48,148 bases of DNA from an uncultured Bacilli bacterium (GCA_947624955.1 CANQMM010000005.1:1-48148); one strand, 5' to 3'; shown: positions 11,602-21,186, numbered from the stretch's first letter. The notes: generated from the letters alone by a model not told the origin. Numbers and translations are program-made.

Positions 11602-11623
11602 ACCAACGCAAAGGAGTGATTTT

Positions 11624-12988
11624 ATGGAAGATACAATTTGTGCTATTTCTACAAGTATGGGTATCGGAGCGATTTCTATAATTCGTGTAAGTGGACCGGA
11701 TGCAGTCAATATTGTCAATCAAATATTTAAAAGCTCTCACGATTTAACTAAAGTTGCTAGCCATACTATTCATTATGGTTATATTGTCGATGGTTCTACT
11801 TCCGTAGATGAAGTCTTGGTATCTGTCATGCTTGCTCCGAAAACTTTTACTACTGAAGATACTGTTGAGATAAACTGCCACGGCGGCATCGCTCCTACTA
11901 ACAAAGTTTTAGAACTATTACTTTCGCACGGCTGCCGGTTAGCTGATCGCGGAGAATTTACTAAACGGGCTTTTTTAAATGGTCGGATTGATTTATTAGA
12001 AGCCGAAGCAGTTATGGATATGATTAATGCTCAAACTGATTCCCAACGGGAACTCGCAATGAATCAAATAACCGGTCGGGTATCTAATTTAATTAATGAC
12101 TTACGTGAAGATCTAATAAGTATTATTTCCAATATAAATGTCAATATTGACTATCCAGAATATGATGATGTTACGGTCGTAACCAATGATATTCTTCTTC
12201 CAAAAGTTCAAGCATTTAAAACTAAAATTGCTCATATTTTAGCCGAAAGTCGCAATGGTCAAATCATCAAAGAAGGTATAAAAACTTCTATCATCGGTCG
12301 ACCTAATGTCGGGAAAAGTTCCTTATTGAATGCTTTACTTGACGAAGAAAAAGCGATTGTTACGGATATTGCCGGTACCACTAGAGATATTGTCGAAGGC
12401 GAAATCAGTTTAAATGGTATTCCTCTCCATATTATTGATACCGCCGGCATTCGTCAAACCGAAGATAAAGTCGAATCTATCGGCGTTGAAAAAAGTCTCA
12501 AAACTTTAGCCAATAGTGATTTAGTTTTACTCCTTTTAAATAATAATGAACCACTATCTAGAGAAGATGAAGAGTTATTTAAACAAGTTAGCCAAAAAAA
12601 TTATCTAGTAGTTATCAATAAATGTGACTTACCGAATAAGCTAGATATTTCGTCATTGTCCATTGATCCAAAACGTTTAATCAGGATGAGTATTTCCCAA
12701 GGTACGGGATTAGATGATCTAAAAAACAAGATTATTGAATTATTTAATCTCGGTTCGATAGCCACTGCTGATCCAACTTATTTAAGTAATGCTCGTTGTA
12801 TTGGTATTTTAGAAAACTGTCTTCATAAAATGGAAGAAATCGAAGAAGCCATAAAAAATAATCAACCTATCGATATGTTAGAATTAGATATTCGTTTAGT
12901 ATGGGAAGATTTAGGGCGCATTAATGGGACAACTTATGAAGAAGAACTTTTAGATGAAATGTTCAGTCGTTTTTGTCTTGGTAAATAA
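11624..12988 (+). CDS. mnmE: tRNA modification GTPase MnmE
   Basis: MnmE, with MnmG, adds the carboxymethylaminomethyl group to U34 of certain tRNAs, using a folate one-carbon unit, GTP hydrolysis and FAD. The 454-aa protein shows the N-terminal folate-binding domain, the inserted Ras-like G domain (GRPNVGKSS near residue 225, DTAG, NKCD) and the invariant C-terminal CLGK that carries the catalytic Cys. Its partner mnmG follows 35 nt later, separated by an NBS palindrome. Confidence 0.97.
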   Translation: MEDTICAISTSMGIGAISIIRVSGPDAVNIVNQIFKSSHDLTKVASHTIHYGYIVDGSTSVDEVLVSVMLAPKTFTTEDTVEINCHGGIAPTNKVLELLLSHGCRLADRGEFTKRAFLNGRIDLLEAEAVMDMINAQTDSQRELAMNQITGRVSNLINDLREDLISIISNINVNIDYPEYDDVTVVTNDILLPKVQAFKTKIAHILAESRNGQIIKEGIKTSIIGRPNVGKSSLLNALLDEEKAIVTDIAGTTRDIVEGEISLNGIPLHIIDTAGIRQTEDKVESIGVEKSLKTLANSDLVLLLLNNNEPLSREDEELFKQVSQKNYLVVINKCDLPNKLDISSLSIDPKRLIRMSISQGTGLDDLKNKIIELFNLGSIATADPTYLSNARCIGILENCLHKMEEIEEAIKNNQPIDMLELDIRLVWEDLGRINGTTYEEELLDEMFSRFCLGK

Positions 12989-12991
12989 ATT

Positions 12992-13005
12992 ATTTCCCGG
13001 GAAAT
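12992..13005. promoter_or_regulatory. Noc-binding-type palindrome 4 (perfect)
   Basis: ATTTCCCGGGAAAT lies in the short gap between the mnmE stop and the mnmG ribosome binding site. It is identical to palindrome 1. Confidence 0.85.
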
Positions 13006-13023
13006 AAAAGAGGTGATTTTCAA

Positions 13024-14904
13024 ATGAATAATATATATGATGTCATAGTTGTTGGTGGTGGTCACGCTGGATGTGAAGCGGCATCCGCTTGTGCTCTTAA
13101 AAATCATCCCACTTTGTTGATAACCAGCAATTTAAAAAATATAGCCGATATGCCATGTAATCCCCACATCGGAGGTAGTGCCAAAGGTATCGTAGTTCGG
13201 GAGATTGATGCTCTAGGGGGAATAATGGGCAAGATTGCCGATAAAACACATTTGCAAATAAAAATGCTCAACGTAGCTAAAGGTCCTGCTGTCCAAGCAC
13301 TTCGTGCCCAAGGTGATAAAATTGCTTATCCTAGAGAAATGCTAAAATATCTTCAAAGTTTAAAAAATTTAACAATCCAAGAAGGGATGGTCGAAGATTT
13401 AATCGTCGAAGATGCCACTGTCAAAGGGGTAATCTTAGCTGATGGAACGAAGATTTATTCCAAAATCGTCATTCTCACTACCGGCACATACTTAAAGTCT
13501 GATATCTTAGTCGGCAACACGCGTACTCGTAAAGGTCCGCACGGCGAAGAACCATCAAATCACTTAAGTGACCGCCTCAAAGATTATGGTTTTCAAATTA
13601 TTCGTTTGAAAACTGGCACTCCGCAAAGAATTGAACGTAGCTCAATTGATTTTTCTAAAACTAAGTTAGAACTGGGAGATGATACCTTTCACACCTTTAG
13701 TTTTGACTTAAATCCCTGCTATCGTCTTGAAGATCAAGTTCCGTGTTATTTAACTTATACCACCGCTGCTACCCATCAAATAATCCGCGATAATTTAAAT
13801 AAATCGAGTATGTATGGGGCTTTAGATGATATCAAAGGTATTGGTCCTCGCTATTGTCCTTCAGTCGAAGATAAGGTTGTGCGTTTTGCCGATAAGGAAA
13901 GACATCAACTATTCTTGGAGCCCGAAAGTCGCGAATATGATGACATCTACTTACAAGGTTTCTCTACATCTATGCCCCCGGAAATTCAAGAACAAATGGT
14001 TCACTCACTTCCCGGCCTAGAAAATGCCAAAATCTTAAAATATGGTTATGCTATAGAATACGATGCAATCTATCCTACGCAATTAACCGCTTCCTTGGAA
14101 ACTAAAATTCTCCATAATCTCTTTACTGCCGGTCAAATTAATGGAACAAGTGGTTATGAAGAAGCTGCTTGCCAAGGCTTAATGGCGGGGATTAATGCTT
14201 CTTTAAAACTAGAAGATCGTCCCCCTTTAGTATTAGGACGTAATGAAGCTTATATCGGTGTTTTAATTGATGATTTAATTACGAAAGGCATCCGCGACCC
14301 TTATCGGTTATTGACTTCGCGAGCTGAATTTCGCCTTCTCCTTCGTCACGATAATGCTGATATTCGCCTTAGGAAACACGGTTATGACGTCGGTTTAATT
14401 ACCGAAGAGCAAATAACGAAACTCCATAACAAACTCTCAGAAATCTCGCGTCTTAAAGAATATATGAAATCCACGAGAGTAAAAATAGATGGCCATTTTC
14501 AAGAAATTTTTCAAGCCAACAATCTCTCTTTACCTACTACCTCTCTATCCTTAGAACAATTAATAAAACGTCCCGAGATTAACTTTAAAATAATTAATCA
14601 AATTATAGAAATTCCTTTTACTAGTGATATTCAAGAACAAGTCGAAATCGATTTAAAATATGAAGGTTATATTGCCAAAGCCATTAAAGAAGCAGAAAAA
14701 TTGACTAAACTAGAAAAAAAGCAAATTCCTGCGGACATTAATTACGATTTAATAACTAATCTCGCTAGTGAAGCACGGCAAAAGCTGAAAGAAGTAAGAC
14801 CGACAACAATTGCCCAAGCAATTCGCATTAGCGGGGTCAATCCTTCAGATATAGCCATTCTTAGTGTATATTTAAAAAAGGAGTATAATCAAAATGACAA
14901 TTGA
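13024..14904 (+). CDS. mnmG: tRNA modification enzyme MnmG (GidA)
   Basis: MnmG is the FAD- and NADH-dependent partner of MnmE in wobble uridine modification. It shows the N-terminal dinucleotide-binding motif VVGGGHAGCEAA, the GPRYCPSVEDK and EYDAIYPTQL family blocks, and the C-terminal helical domain that docks MnmE. Length 626 aa is normal. Its end overlaps rsmG by 11 nt, so translation is probably coupled. Confidence 0.97.
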   Translation: MNNIYDVIVVGGGHAGCEAASACALKNHPTLLITSNLKNIADMPCNPHIGGSAKGIVVREIDALGGIMGKIADKTHLQIKMLNVAKGPAVQALRAQGDKIAYPREMLKYLQSLKNLTIQEGMVEDLIVEDATVKGVILADGTKIYSKIVILTTGTYLKSDILVGNTRTRKGPHGEEPSNHLSDRLKDYGFQIIRLKTGTPQRIERSSIDFSKTKLELGDDTFHTFSFDLNPCYRLEDQVPCYLTYTTAATHQIIRDNLNKSSMYGALDDIKGIGPRYCPSVEDKVVRFADKERHQLFLEPESREYDDIYLQGFSTSMPPEIQEQMVHSLPGLENAKILKYGYAIEYDAIYPTQLTASLETKILHNLFTAGQINGTSGYEEAACQGLMAGINASLKLEDRPPLVLGRNEAYIGVLIDDLITKGIRDPYRLLTSRAEFRLLLRHDNADIRLRKHGYDVGLITEEQITKLHNKLSEISRLKEYMKSTRVKIDGHFQEIFQANNLSLPTTSLSLEQLIKRPEINFKIINQIIEIPFTSDIQEQVEIDLKYEGYIAKAIKEAEKLTKLEKKQIPADINYDLITNLASEARQKLKEVRPTTIAQAIRISGVNPSDIAILSVYLKKEYNQNDN

Positions 14905-15610
14905 AGTATTTGTTGAAGAAGTAAAAAAATTAGGTCTAGAACCAACTCCTCAGATGTTGAATCAATTACAGATATATGCTAACTTTTTAAAAGAATACAA
15001 TGAACACACTAATTTAACGCGAATAACCAAAGATGAAGACATCTACCTTAAACATTTTTATGACTCTCTTACCATTCTTAAAGAAATTGATTTAACACAA
15101 GTAAATAATCTTATTGACATCGGTACCGGTGCCGGATTTCCCGGAATGGTCTTAAAAATATTCTTTCCTAATTTAAAAGTAACTCTTTTAGATTCTAACA
15201 ACAAGAAAATCACTTTTTTACAAGAGTTACAAACGAAATTAGGTGTCGATAACTTAACGCTTGTCCACAGCCGGATAGAAACATTTGCTTTAGATAATCG
15301 GGAAACCTTTGATGTTGTAACATCGCGGGCGGTAGCCAACCTTATAACATTAACAGAATTAGCTCTTCCATTAGTCAAAATAAATGGTCATTTTATTGCT
15401 CTAAAAGGCAACCTCGAAGAAGAGGAAGATGCCACCTATGCTATTAATATCCTAGGAGGAGCTATAGAACATACTAGTAAATTTGTTCTTCCTATTGAAC
15501 AAAGCACCCGGAATATTATCAATATTGTGAAAGTAAAACCTACTCCCCAAAATTATCCGCGGCCTTACGACAAAATAATTAAAAAGCCATTGAAAAAAAA
15601 AGTAAAATAA
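14894..15610 (+). CDS. rsmG: 16S rRNA (guanine-N7)-methyltransferase RsmG
   Basis: RsmG (GidB) makes m7G527 in 16S rRNA using S-adenosylmethionine; loss gives low-level streptomycin resistance in other bacteria. The SAM-binding motif IDIGTGAGFPG lies near residue 75, followed by VTLLDSNNKKITFL and TSRAVANL. The 238-aa protein has a lysine-rich tail. Its position between mnmG and noc matches Bacillus. Confidence 0.96.
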   Translation: MTIEVFVEEVKKLGLEPTPQMLNQLQIYANFLKEYNEHTNLTRITKDEDIYLKHFYDSLTILKEIDLTQVNNLIDIGTGAGFPGMVLKIFFPNLKVTLLDSNNKKITFLQELQTKLGVDNLTLVHSRIETFALDNRETFDVVTSRAVANLITLTELALPLVKINGHFIALKGNLEEEEDATYAINILGGAIEHTSKFVLPIEQSTRNIINIVKVKPTPQNYPRPYDKIIKKPLKKKVK

Positions 15611-15653
15611 TGTAATATAGAAATAGTAGGAATAATAAAAGGGGCTGATAAAC

Positions 15654-16958
15654 GTGAACTTAGAGTCCGAAGTTTTACAAGTAAATATTGATGACATCAT
15701 TCCAAACCGATTTCAACCTCGGTTATCTTTTGATGAAGAAGGCCTAAAAGAATTGGCTGCTTCCATCAAAGAACACGGAATTATCCAACCTCTTGTATTA
15801 CGAAAATTAGGTAATAAATATGAAATCATCGCTGGTGAAAGACGTTATAAAGCCGCAACAATGGCCGGGTTAGTCAGCGTGCCTGCGGTAATTAGCAATA
15901 TCGATGATAATAAAAGTGCTGAAGTCGCTTTAGTAGAAAATGTACAGCGCCGCGATTTAACTCCCATCGAAGAAGCACGATCTTACAAGAGTTTACTAGA
16001 TAAAGGTTACTTAACTCAAGAACAATTAGCTAAAAAAATGGGTTTATCTCAGCCAGCAATCGCCAATAAATTGCGCTTGTTAAGTTTAGATGAAGAAGTT
16101 CAGCAAGCTTTAATGGAAGAAAAGATAAGTGAGCGTCATGCTAGATCTTTGTTGACTATCGATGATAAAGAAAAACAAAAATATTGGCTTCAAAGAATTC
16201 TTAATGAACGTTTAACTGTCCGTCAGTTAGATATAGAATTAAAAAAAGAAAAAGATGCTAACTCAACCGGCGAAATACCTTTAGTCCAAGCTATGCCTGA
16301 TATTGATAAAATAAAAAGTCAAGCCGTTGATATAATTCCTAACAAGGAAAGAAGGAGCGTGCAAAGTATGATGGTACCAGAAGATATGATGACAGAATTT
16401 AGTGGAGCCCTTCCAGTTGATGTGGCAAGTCCAAATGACCAACTAACTACTCCAACAGCTAATAATAGTGATTTACAACCTGAAAATAAATTTTTCAATT
16501 TTACTACTGAAGAAGCAGCCAATATGGATACGGGTATTAGTATGGAACCAACTAATGATAACTTATTCCAAGTAGCAGCTCCTGATCCCATTATTGAGCC
16601 TGCTCCTCAACTAAATAATATTTTTGATACTACTATAAACCTAGAAAATACAACCCCAGCGCCAAGTACCCCACCTTTCGAAACACTAGATTTTGGTCCA
16701 ACTTCATCTCAAGAACCTCTTGACCCATTATTTAGTCAGCCACCTCTAAATAGTTCTGTAAATCAACAAACTAGCAATATTAATCCTATAGTTCAGCCGG
16801 TTTCTGCTCCAGTTGCCACTCCATCTCTTGATATCGTTTCAGCCATTAATACTATTAGAGACACGACCAATAATCTTAAAAGTCAAGGTTACAACATAAA
16901 TATTCAAGAAGCTGATTTAGGAACAATGTATCAAATAAATATTAATATTGATAAATAA
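15654..16958 (+). CDS. noc: Noc-like nucleoid occlusion protein (ParB family)
   Basis: This ParB-type CTPase has the N-terminal NTP-binding motifs GERR (61-64) and ENVQRRDL (95-102), a helix-turn-helix (about 120-165) and a C-terminal dimer domain (393-434) whose SAINTIRDTT resembles B. subtilis Noc more than Spo0J. At the four positions that separate Noc from ParB DNA specificity it has Q133, K139, S144 and R161, three of them Noc-like. Matching palindromes occur at 11510-13005. Two oddities stand out. The GTG start leaves no room for the N-terminal amphipathic membrane helix of Noc. A Pro/Asn/Thr/Gln-rich, probably disordered linker of about 190 residues (200-392) makes it 434 aa instead of about 285. 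parAB does not follow. Confidence 0.88.
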   Translation: MNLESEVLQVNIDDIIPNRFQPRLSFDEEGLKELAASIKEHGIIQPLVLRKLGNKYEIIAGERRYKAATMAGLVSVPAVISNIDDNKSAEVALVENVQRRDLTPIEEARSYKSLLDKGYLTQEQLAKKMGLSQPAIANKLRLLSLDEEVQQALMEEKISERHARSLLTIDDKEKQKYWLQRILNERLTVRQLDIELKKEKDANSTGEIPLVQAMPDIDKIKSQAVDIIPNKERRSVQSMMVPEDMMTEFSGALPVDVASPNDQLTTPTANNSDLQPENKFFNFTTEEAANMDTGISMEPTNDNLFQVAAPDPIIEPAPQLNNIFDTTINLENTTPAPSTPPFETLDFGPTSSQEPLDPLFSQPPLNSSVNQQTSNINPIVQPVSAPVATPSLDIVSAINTIRDTTNNLKSQGYNINIQEADLGTMYQININIDK

Positions 16959-16981
16959 AATATAATAAAGGAGTATGAAAA

Positions 16982-17860
16982 ATGAAATGTATTCAATGTG
17001 GTAATGAAATACCCGAAGGGGCAAGATTTTGTCCAAAATGTGGAGCAGAAAATTTTGCTCCAAATCCTCAAGAAGAGGTTGTTAATCCTGTAGTAGAACC
17101 TCAATCAGCGGAAGTTAATGAGACGACTCCGCCAATGCCTCCAGAGCCACCAGGACCCGAACCACCACGTCCAGTAGAGCCAATTAATAATGGCCCGGTA
17201 GTGCCAACCCAACCAAAAGAAGAAAAAAAGAAGAGTCATAATAAAGCCTACATCATTATAATTGCCATTTTATCACTAGTTATAATTGGCCTAGTTTGTG
17301 TTCTTATCTTTGGGGAAGATTGGGGTATTATGTGCAATGATAGTTCTTCAACAAGGGAAGCAGATAAATCAGATAGCAAAGATAAAGAATCATCCTCAAA
17401 AGATAAAGACAATGATAATGCTGAAGAAGAAAATCCTTCTAAAGATCCCGATAAAAATGTTCCAAGCGTTGAAACTACAACTCAAAAAGTTGTATGTACT
17501 CAATATTTCGATGACTATAGTGGCACTTATACATTCTCAGCTATTAATAATGAAATAGTTGGTTTGGAAATGACTATAAAGTTCTCTTATGAATACCTTG
17601 GCCTTGATTATGAAACCTTAACGCCCGAAGATCGAGAAGTTTTTACCGAAGAATTCATTAAAAATTTTCCTGAAAATCAAGTAGGTGTTCAAATTACTAC
17701 TGAGTTTAACCCATCAACTATTGATGTTAAATTAAACGTTGACTTTACGACTGCTGATCCAAGTAGTTTAGAAGGTCTTTTAGATTTTGACGGCTCAGAA
17801 GATATGAATTTAGAAAGAGTCATTGAACGAGCAAAAGCTGATGGAGCAATCTGTTATTAA
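16982..17860 (+). CDS. Zinc-ribbon single-pass membrane protein
   Basis: The 292-aa protein begins with a zinc ribbon (CIQCGNEIPEGARFCPKCG, two CxxC pairs). A Pro/Glu-rich stretch (about 45-75), a Lys-rich patch, one membrane segment (about 90-110) and a long Asp/Ser/Lys/Glu-rich spacer (about 120-158) follow. The outer domain (about 165-292) has Cys near both ends (VVCTQYFDDYSG and AICY), which could form a disulphide, and resembles small YehR/DUF1307-like lipoprotein domains only loosely. Topology suggests the ribbon is cytoplasmic and the C-terminal domain outside. It follows noc by 23 nt and may share its transcript. Function is unknown. Confidence 0.75.
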   Translation: MKCIQCGNEIPEGARFCPKCGAENFAPNPQEEVVNPVVEPQSAEVNETTPPMPPEPPGPEPPRPVEPINNGPVVPTQPKEEKKKSHNKAYIIIIAILSLVIIGLVCVLIFGEDWGIMCNDSSSTREADKSDSKDKESSSKDKDNDNAEEENPSKDPDKNVPSVETTTQKVVCTQYFDDYSGTYTFSAINNEIVGLEMTIKFSYEYLGLDYETLTPEDREVFTEEFIKNFPENQVGVQITTEFNPSTIDVKLNVDFTTADPSSLEGLLDFDGSEDMNLERVIERAKADGAICY

Positions 17861-17911
17861 AGAAAATAAGTAACTATTCAGTTATTTATTTTTTTAAAAG
17901 AAGGTGATTGA

Positions 17912-18763
17912 ATGAAATGTCCTAGATGTCGAAAAAGAATTCCCGCTGCTACTCAATATTGCCCTAAATGTGGTGCCAAAATAGGAGAATACTCTATTGT
18001 TGAACTACCTTCAACAAATCATAAAGTATTTAAAAAGTTAATAATTACTATAATTAGTATTCTTATTGTGATTTTACTCGTTATGGGTGCAATGTTTATT
18101 AAAAATCGCTTTGACTTTGATTATGAAAAATTTTTCAATAAACAAGTCGATGAGCCAAAAGATGATGAAGAACCCGATAACACTATCATCGCAGAAACCT
18201 TTACTATACAATATGAATTAGCCAATATGGATTCACTATCTACAGATTTAGCGGTTAATAAGATTATTTTAAGTAAGTCAGAAGTAGTTATTAAAGGTAC
18301 TAAAACCAATCTATCAAAAATTCAAAAAGTAGTAGCTATAATCGATTTACAAAGTACGTCTCTAAATAAGTTGGGTACTTATTCCTTAAAAAACGTAAAA
18401 GTAGTGGCTCAAGATAAAAATAATCGCGAACTTTCCGATGTAGAAATAGTTCCTAATGTTATTGAAGCAGAAATAGAGTTAAAAATGCCCACCAAAAAAG
18501 TTTTGTCCAAGGTTAACATTGAAATGCAGAATGTCCCTGATGGTTTTAATGTCACAGCTACTTATTCGTCCGAAGTTAGCATAATTTTAACCGGTCCGGA
18601 AGAACTTTTAGATAATATTAATAAAGACAGTATTCGAGCTGTAATCGACCTAAAGGACTGTCAAGAAGGTACTTATGAGTTGCCCATAACTATCGACAAT
18701 CTTGACCCTTTAGTTCAAGCTACTATAAACCCACCAACAGTATCCGTAAAACTATCGCAATAA
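17912..18763 (+). CDS. Zinc-ribbon membrane protein with YbbR-like domains
   Basis: The 283-aa protein has an N-terminal zinc ribbon (CPRCRKRIPAATQYCPKCG), one membrane segment (about 42-65) and an extracellular part of two or three YbbR-like repeats (for example VNKIILSKSEVVIKG and ATYSSEVSIILTGPEELL). YbbR domains occur in CdaR, which controls the c-di-AMP synthase CdaA, but no cdaA or glmM lies nearby and CdaR lacks a zinc ribbon. A role at the membrane is inferred only. It is the second zinc-ribbon membrane protein in a row. Confidence 0.75.
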   Translation: MKCPRCRKRIPAATQYCPKCGAKIGEYSIVELPSTNHKVFKKLIITIISILIVILLVMGAMFIKNRFDFDYEKFFNKQVDEPKDDEEPDNTIIAETFTIQYELANMDSLSTDLAVNKIILSKSEVVIKGTKTNLSKIQKVVAIIDLQSTSLNKLGTYSLKNVKVVAQDKNNRELSDVEIVPNVIEAEIELKMPTKKVLSKVNIEMQNVPDGFNVTATYSSEVSIILTGPEELLDNINKDSIRAVIDLKDCQEGTYELPITIDNLDPLVQATINPPTVSVKLSQ

Positions 18764-18764
18764 A

Positions 18765-18792
18765 AAATGCTAATCATCTCGATTAGTATTTT
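18765..18792. terminator. Bidirectional terminator
   Basis: AATGCTAATC and GATTAGTATT form a stem with a short ATCTC loop, with A-runs on one side and T-runs on the other. It can end both the plus-strand zinc-ribbon gene and the minus-strand PBP gene, whose last codons lie inside the stem. Confidence 0.75.
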
Positions 18793-20731
18793 CTTTGTCC
18801 TCATATTCATCCTTATTATATATGCCTTCACTACCTTTAACATAGTAATAAATAATACTTTTCTTCGCATCATTCGTCGTCTTCCCCGTAATAGCGTGCA
18901 AAGGAATTCCCACTACATTATCCGGTTGAATATACCAATTAGCTTCCGTATCTTTTAAAACATTTTCTACTGTTTCTACCCAAATCTTTTTACTTATCGG
19001 TCCATAATTTGCCGGTATTTCAGTAGCATCATCATTACCATTCCAAACCATCATTAAAATGTCTGGATTATAACCGATCATCCAAAAGTCCGTTCCAGTA
19101 GAACCGGTTTTAACAGCATATTTCCGCGATATCTGCCCCGCAATTGAAATAACCGTCGGTGTATTATAATCATTAAAAGCATTATTATAAGTTCCTGTTA
19201 GTAACTCATTTAAAATATAGACATAATCATAATTTAATATTTGTCTTTCATCATCTTTCTTCTCATATAAAACATTACCGTACATATCCTCTACTTTATT
19301 GATAAAAGATATTTTTCTTTCTACTCCCCCACTTGCTAAAGTCGTATAAGCATTCGCAAAATCCATCATATTTAACTCCACAGTTCCTAAAGGCAAAGAC
19401 GGTATCGCCGGCAATTCCTTTTGAATCCCCATCTTTTTTGCCGTTTCTACTAAAACATCCTCTCCTAAGAACAAATGCGTTTTAACGGCATAAATGTTAT
19501 CCGAATATGATAGCGCTGCCGCCATAGTAATATCTTGATTACCATATTTATCATTGTAATTTGCTGGCGAATAAGTCTTATTAGAAGCAAACACAAATGT
19601 AGTCGGCTCACTTAAAAACGTTGAAGAACTAACCATCCCGTTTTCTAAGGCCGCATAGTAAAGCAATGGCTTCATAACGGACCCCACTTGTCTTTCGGCT
19701 TGCGTTGCCCTATTGTACTGACTTATAGCATAGTCAAGTCCGCCACTTAAAGCCATCACTTCCCCATTATGGGGATTAATTATCACACTAGCAACTTGTA
19801 ACCCCTCTTTGCCATCCATATTTTTAACGATGGCCTCTTCCATATATTTTTGGGCATCCATATTTAAAGAGGTATATATTTTTAATCCACCCAATTTAGT
19901 TAATGAACTTGGTATTTTATCTAAATGGTATAACTCATCATAAACGGCATCTTGATAATACATTAAAGTTTGTAAATTGTTTTGATCTCTTTTCCCATAT
20001 ATTTCTAACTTTTCTTTAAATAGATTATTATATGTTTCTTCATCGATGTACTCATTATTTAACATCGTTAACGCCACGACTTTGGCTCTTTCTATTGCCT
20101 TATCATAATTAGCAACCGGGTTATAATTACTTGGGCTTTTCGGAATTCCCACTAACATTATCGCTTCTTCAAGCGTTAGTTCATCTGCGTGTTTATTAAA
20201 ATAGTAATTGCTCGCATTTTCAATTCCGTAATTCCCCTGCCCATAATTTATCGTGTTTAAATAACCTTCAAGAATAGCTTCCTTATCATAGTGGGTTTCT
20301 AATTTCATCGTTAAATAAGCTTCTTCTAGTTTTCTTTCCCAAGTCTGATCAAAATCTAAAAACAAATTTTTAACATATTGCTGACTGATAGTTGAAGCTC
20401 CTTGGACAATCTTTCCATTTTTGATATTTAAATACATTGCTTTAATAATTCGTGGTATATCAAACCCAAAGTGTTTATAGAAATTTTTATCCTCGACACT
20501 TACCATCGCGTCTTTAACATAATCGGAAATATTATCAATACTTACCCACTTACTTGTACTCGACCCCTGATAAACTAATTCTCCTTGGTCATCATAAATT
20601 AAGAACTGATTAGCATTTTTAATATCTAAAGCCCCAGATAAATAAGCATACCCATATAAGCCCAGAATTGCCGTTATTCCCAATAAAAATAATATAATAA
20701 ATACCTTAATACTCCTCTTTATCCATTTCAT
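18770..20731 (-). CDS. Class A penicillin-binding protein
   Basis: This bifunctional cell-wall synthase polymerises lipid II glycan and cross-links peptides outside the membrane. After a cytoplasmic KWIKR start and one membrane segment (about 8-32) comes the GT51 glycosyltransferase domain with VEDKNFYKHFGFD and QGASTISQQ. The transpeptidase domain has SVMK (SxxK), SDN (SxN) and KTGSTG (KTG). I place the start at the ATG at 20731 because an AGGTGG site precedes it; the longer frame would start inside that site. Length 653 aa fits PBP1/PbpG-type enzymes. It stands alone on the minus strand. Confidence 0.93.
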   Translation of the reverse strand: MKWIKRSIKVFIILFLLGITAILGLYGYAYLSGALDIKNANQFLIYDDQGELVYQGSSTSKWVSIDNISDYVKDAMVSVEDKNFYKHFGFDIPRIIKAMYLNIKNGKIVQGASTISQQYVKNLFLDFDQTWERKLEEAYLTMKLETHYDKEAILEGYLNTINYGQGNYGIENASNYYFNKHADELTLEEAIMLVGIPKSPSNYNPVANYDKAIERAKVVALTMLNNEYIDEETYNNLFKEKLEIYGKRDQNNLQTLMYYQDAVYDELYHLDKIPSSLTKLGGLKIYTSLNMDAQKYMEEAIVKNMDGKEGLQVASVIINPHNGEVMALSGGLDYAISQYNRATQAERQVGSVMKPLLYYAALENGMVSSSTFLSEPTTFVFASNKTYSPANYNDKYGNQDITMAAALSYSDNIYAVKTHLFLGEDVLVETAKKMGIQKELPAIPSLPLGTVELNMMDFANAYTTLASGGVERKISFINKVEDMYGNVLYEKKDDERQILNYDYVYILNELLTGTYNNAFNDYNTPTVISIAGQISRKYAVKTGSTGTDFWMIGYNPDILMMVWNGNDDATEIPANYGPISKKIWVETVENVLKDTEANWYIQPDNVVGIPLHAITGKTTNDAKKSIIYYYVKGSEGIYNKDEYEDKENTNRDD

Positions 20732-20837
20732 AAACTCCACCTAATTTTATTATGGAAAGAAACCTTTAATTTATGAGTGCAATTCCTTATCTCCTATGTT
20801 ATAATGTTCTAGAAAAAAAGAGGTGATTAATTTTTAT

Positions 20838-21182
20838 ATGAAATTAAACCTTTATTTATATAAAGATAACCAACTAATTTATCAAGTTTTAAATCGTCCG
20901 TATCAAACTACTGCTAATAAAATAACTTTTATGGATAATAATATTTCATATGAAATTAATTTAAGCCCCGAAAATTTTATATTTACGCGGTATACATCGG
21001 ATGGGCATTTTACTATTGATTATCAAAATAAAAACTATCTTTATCATTTAAAAGATCAAGATGCCTCGGTGGAAATCCCCTGTACATATCAAAAATATAC
21101 ATACCAAGAAAAGTATGTTACTTATGAATATCAAATCGCCTCTGACGCAAGTCTAAATAAAATCGTTCTAGAAAGAAAGTGA
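20838..21182 (+). CDS. ywiB: YwiB-like beta-barrel protein (DUF1934)
   Basis: This small protein of about 114 aa is rich in alternating beta-strand patterns (KLNLYLYKDNQLIYQVL, FIFTRYTSDGHFTID), as in the YwiB/DUF1934 family with a lipocalin-like barrel. In B. subtilis ywiB lies directly before argS, as here (4-nt gap), which supports the call more than the weak sequence does. I prefer the ATG at 20838; a GTG at 20823 lies inside the AGAGGTGA ribosome binding site. The molecular function is unknown. Confidence 0.75.
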   Translation: MKLNLYLYKDNQLIYQVLNRPYQTTANKITFMDNNISYEINLSPENFIFTRYTSDGHFTIDYQNKNYLYHLKDQDASVEIPCTYQKYTYQEKYVTYEYQIASDASLNKIVLERK

Positions 21183-21186
21183 TCCT

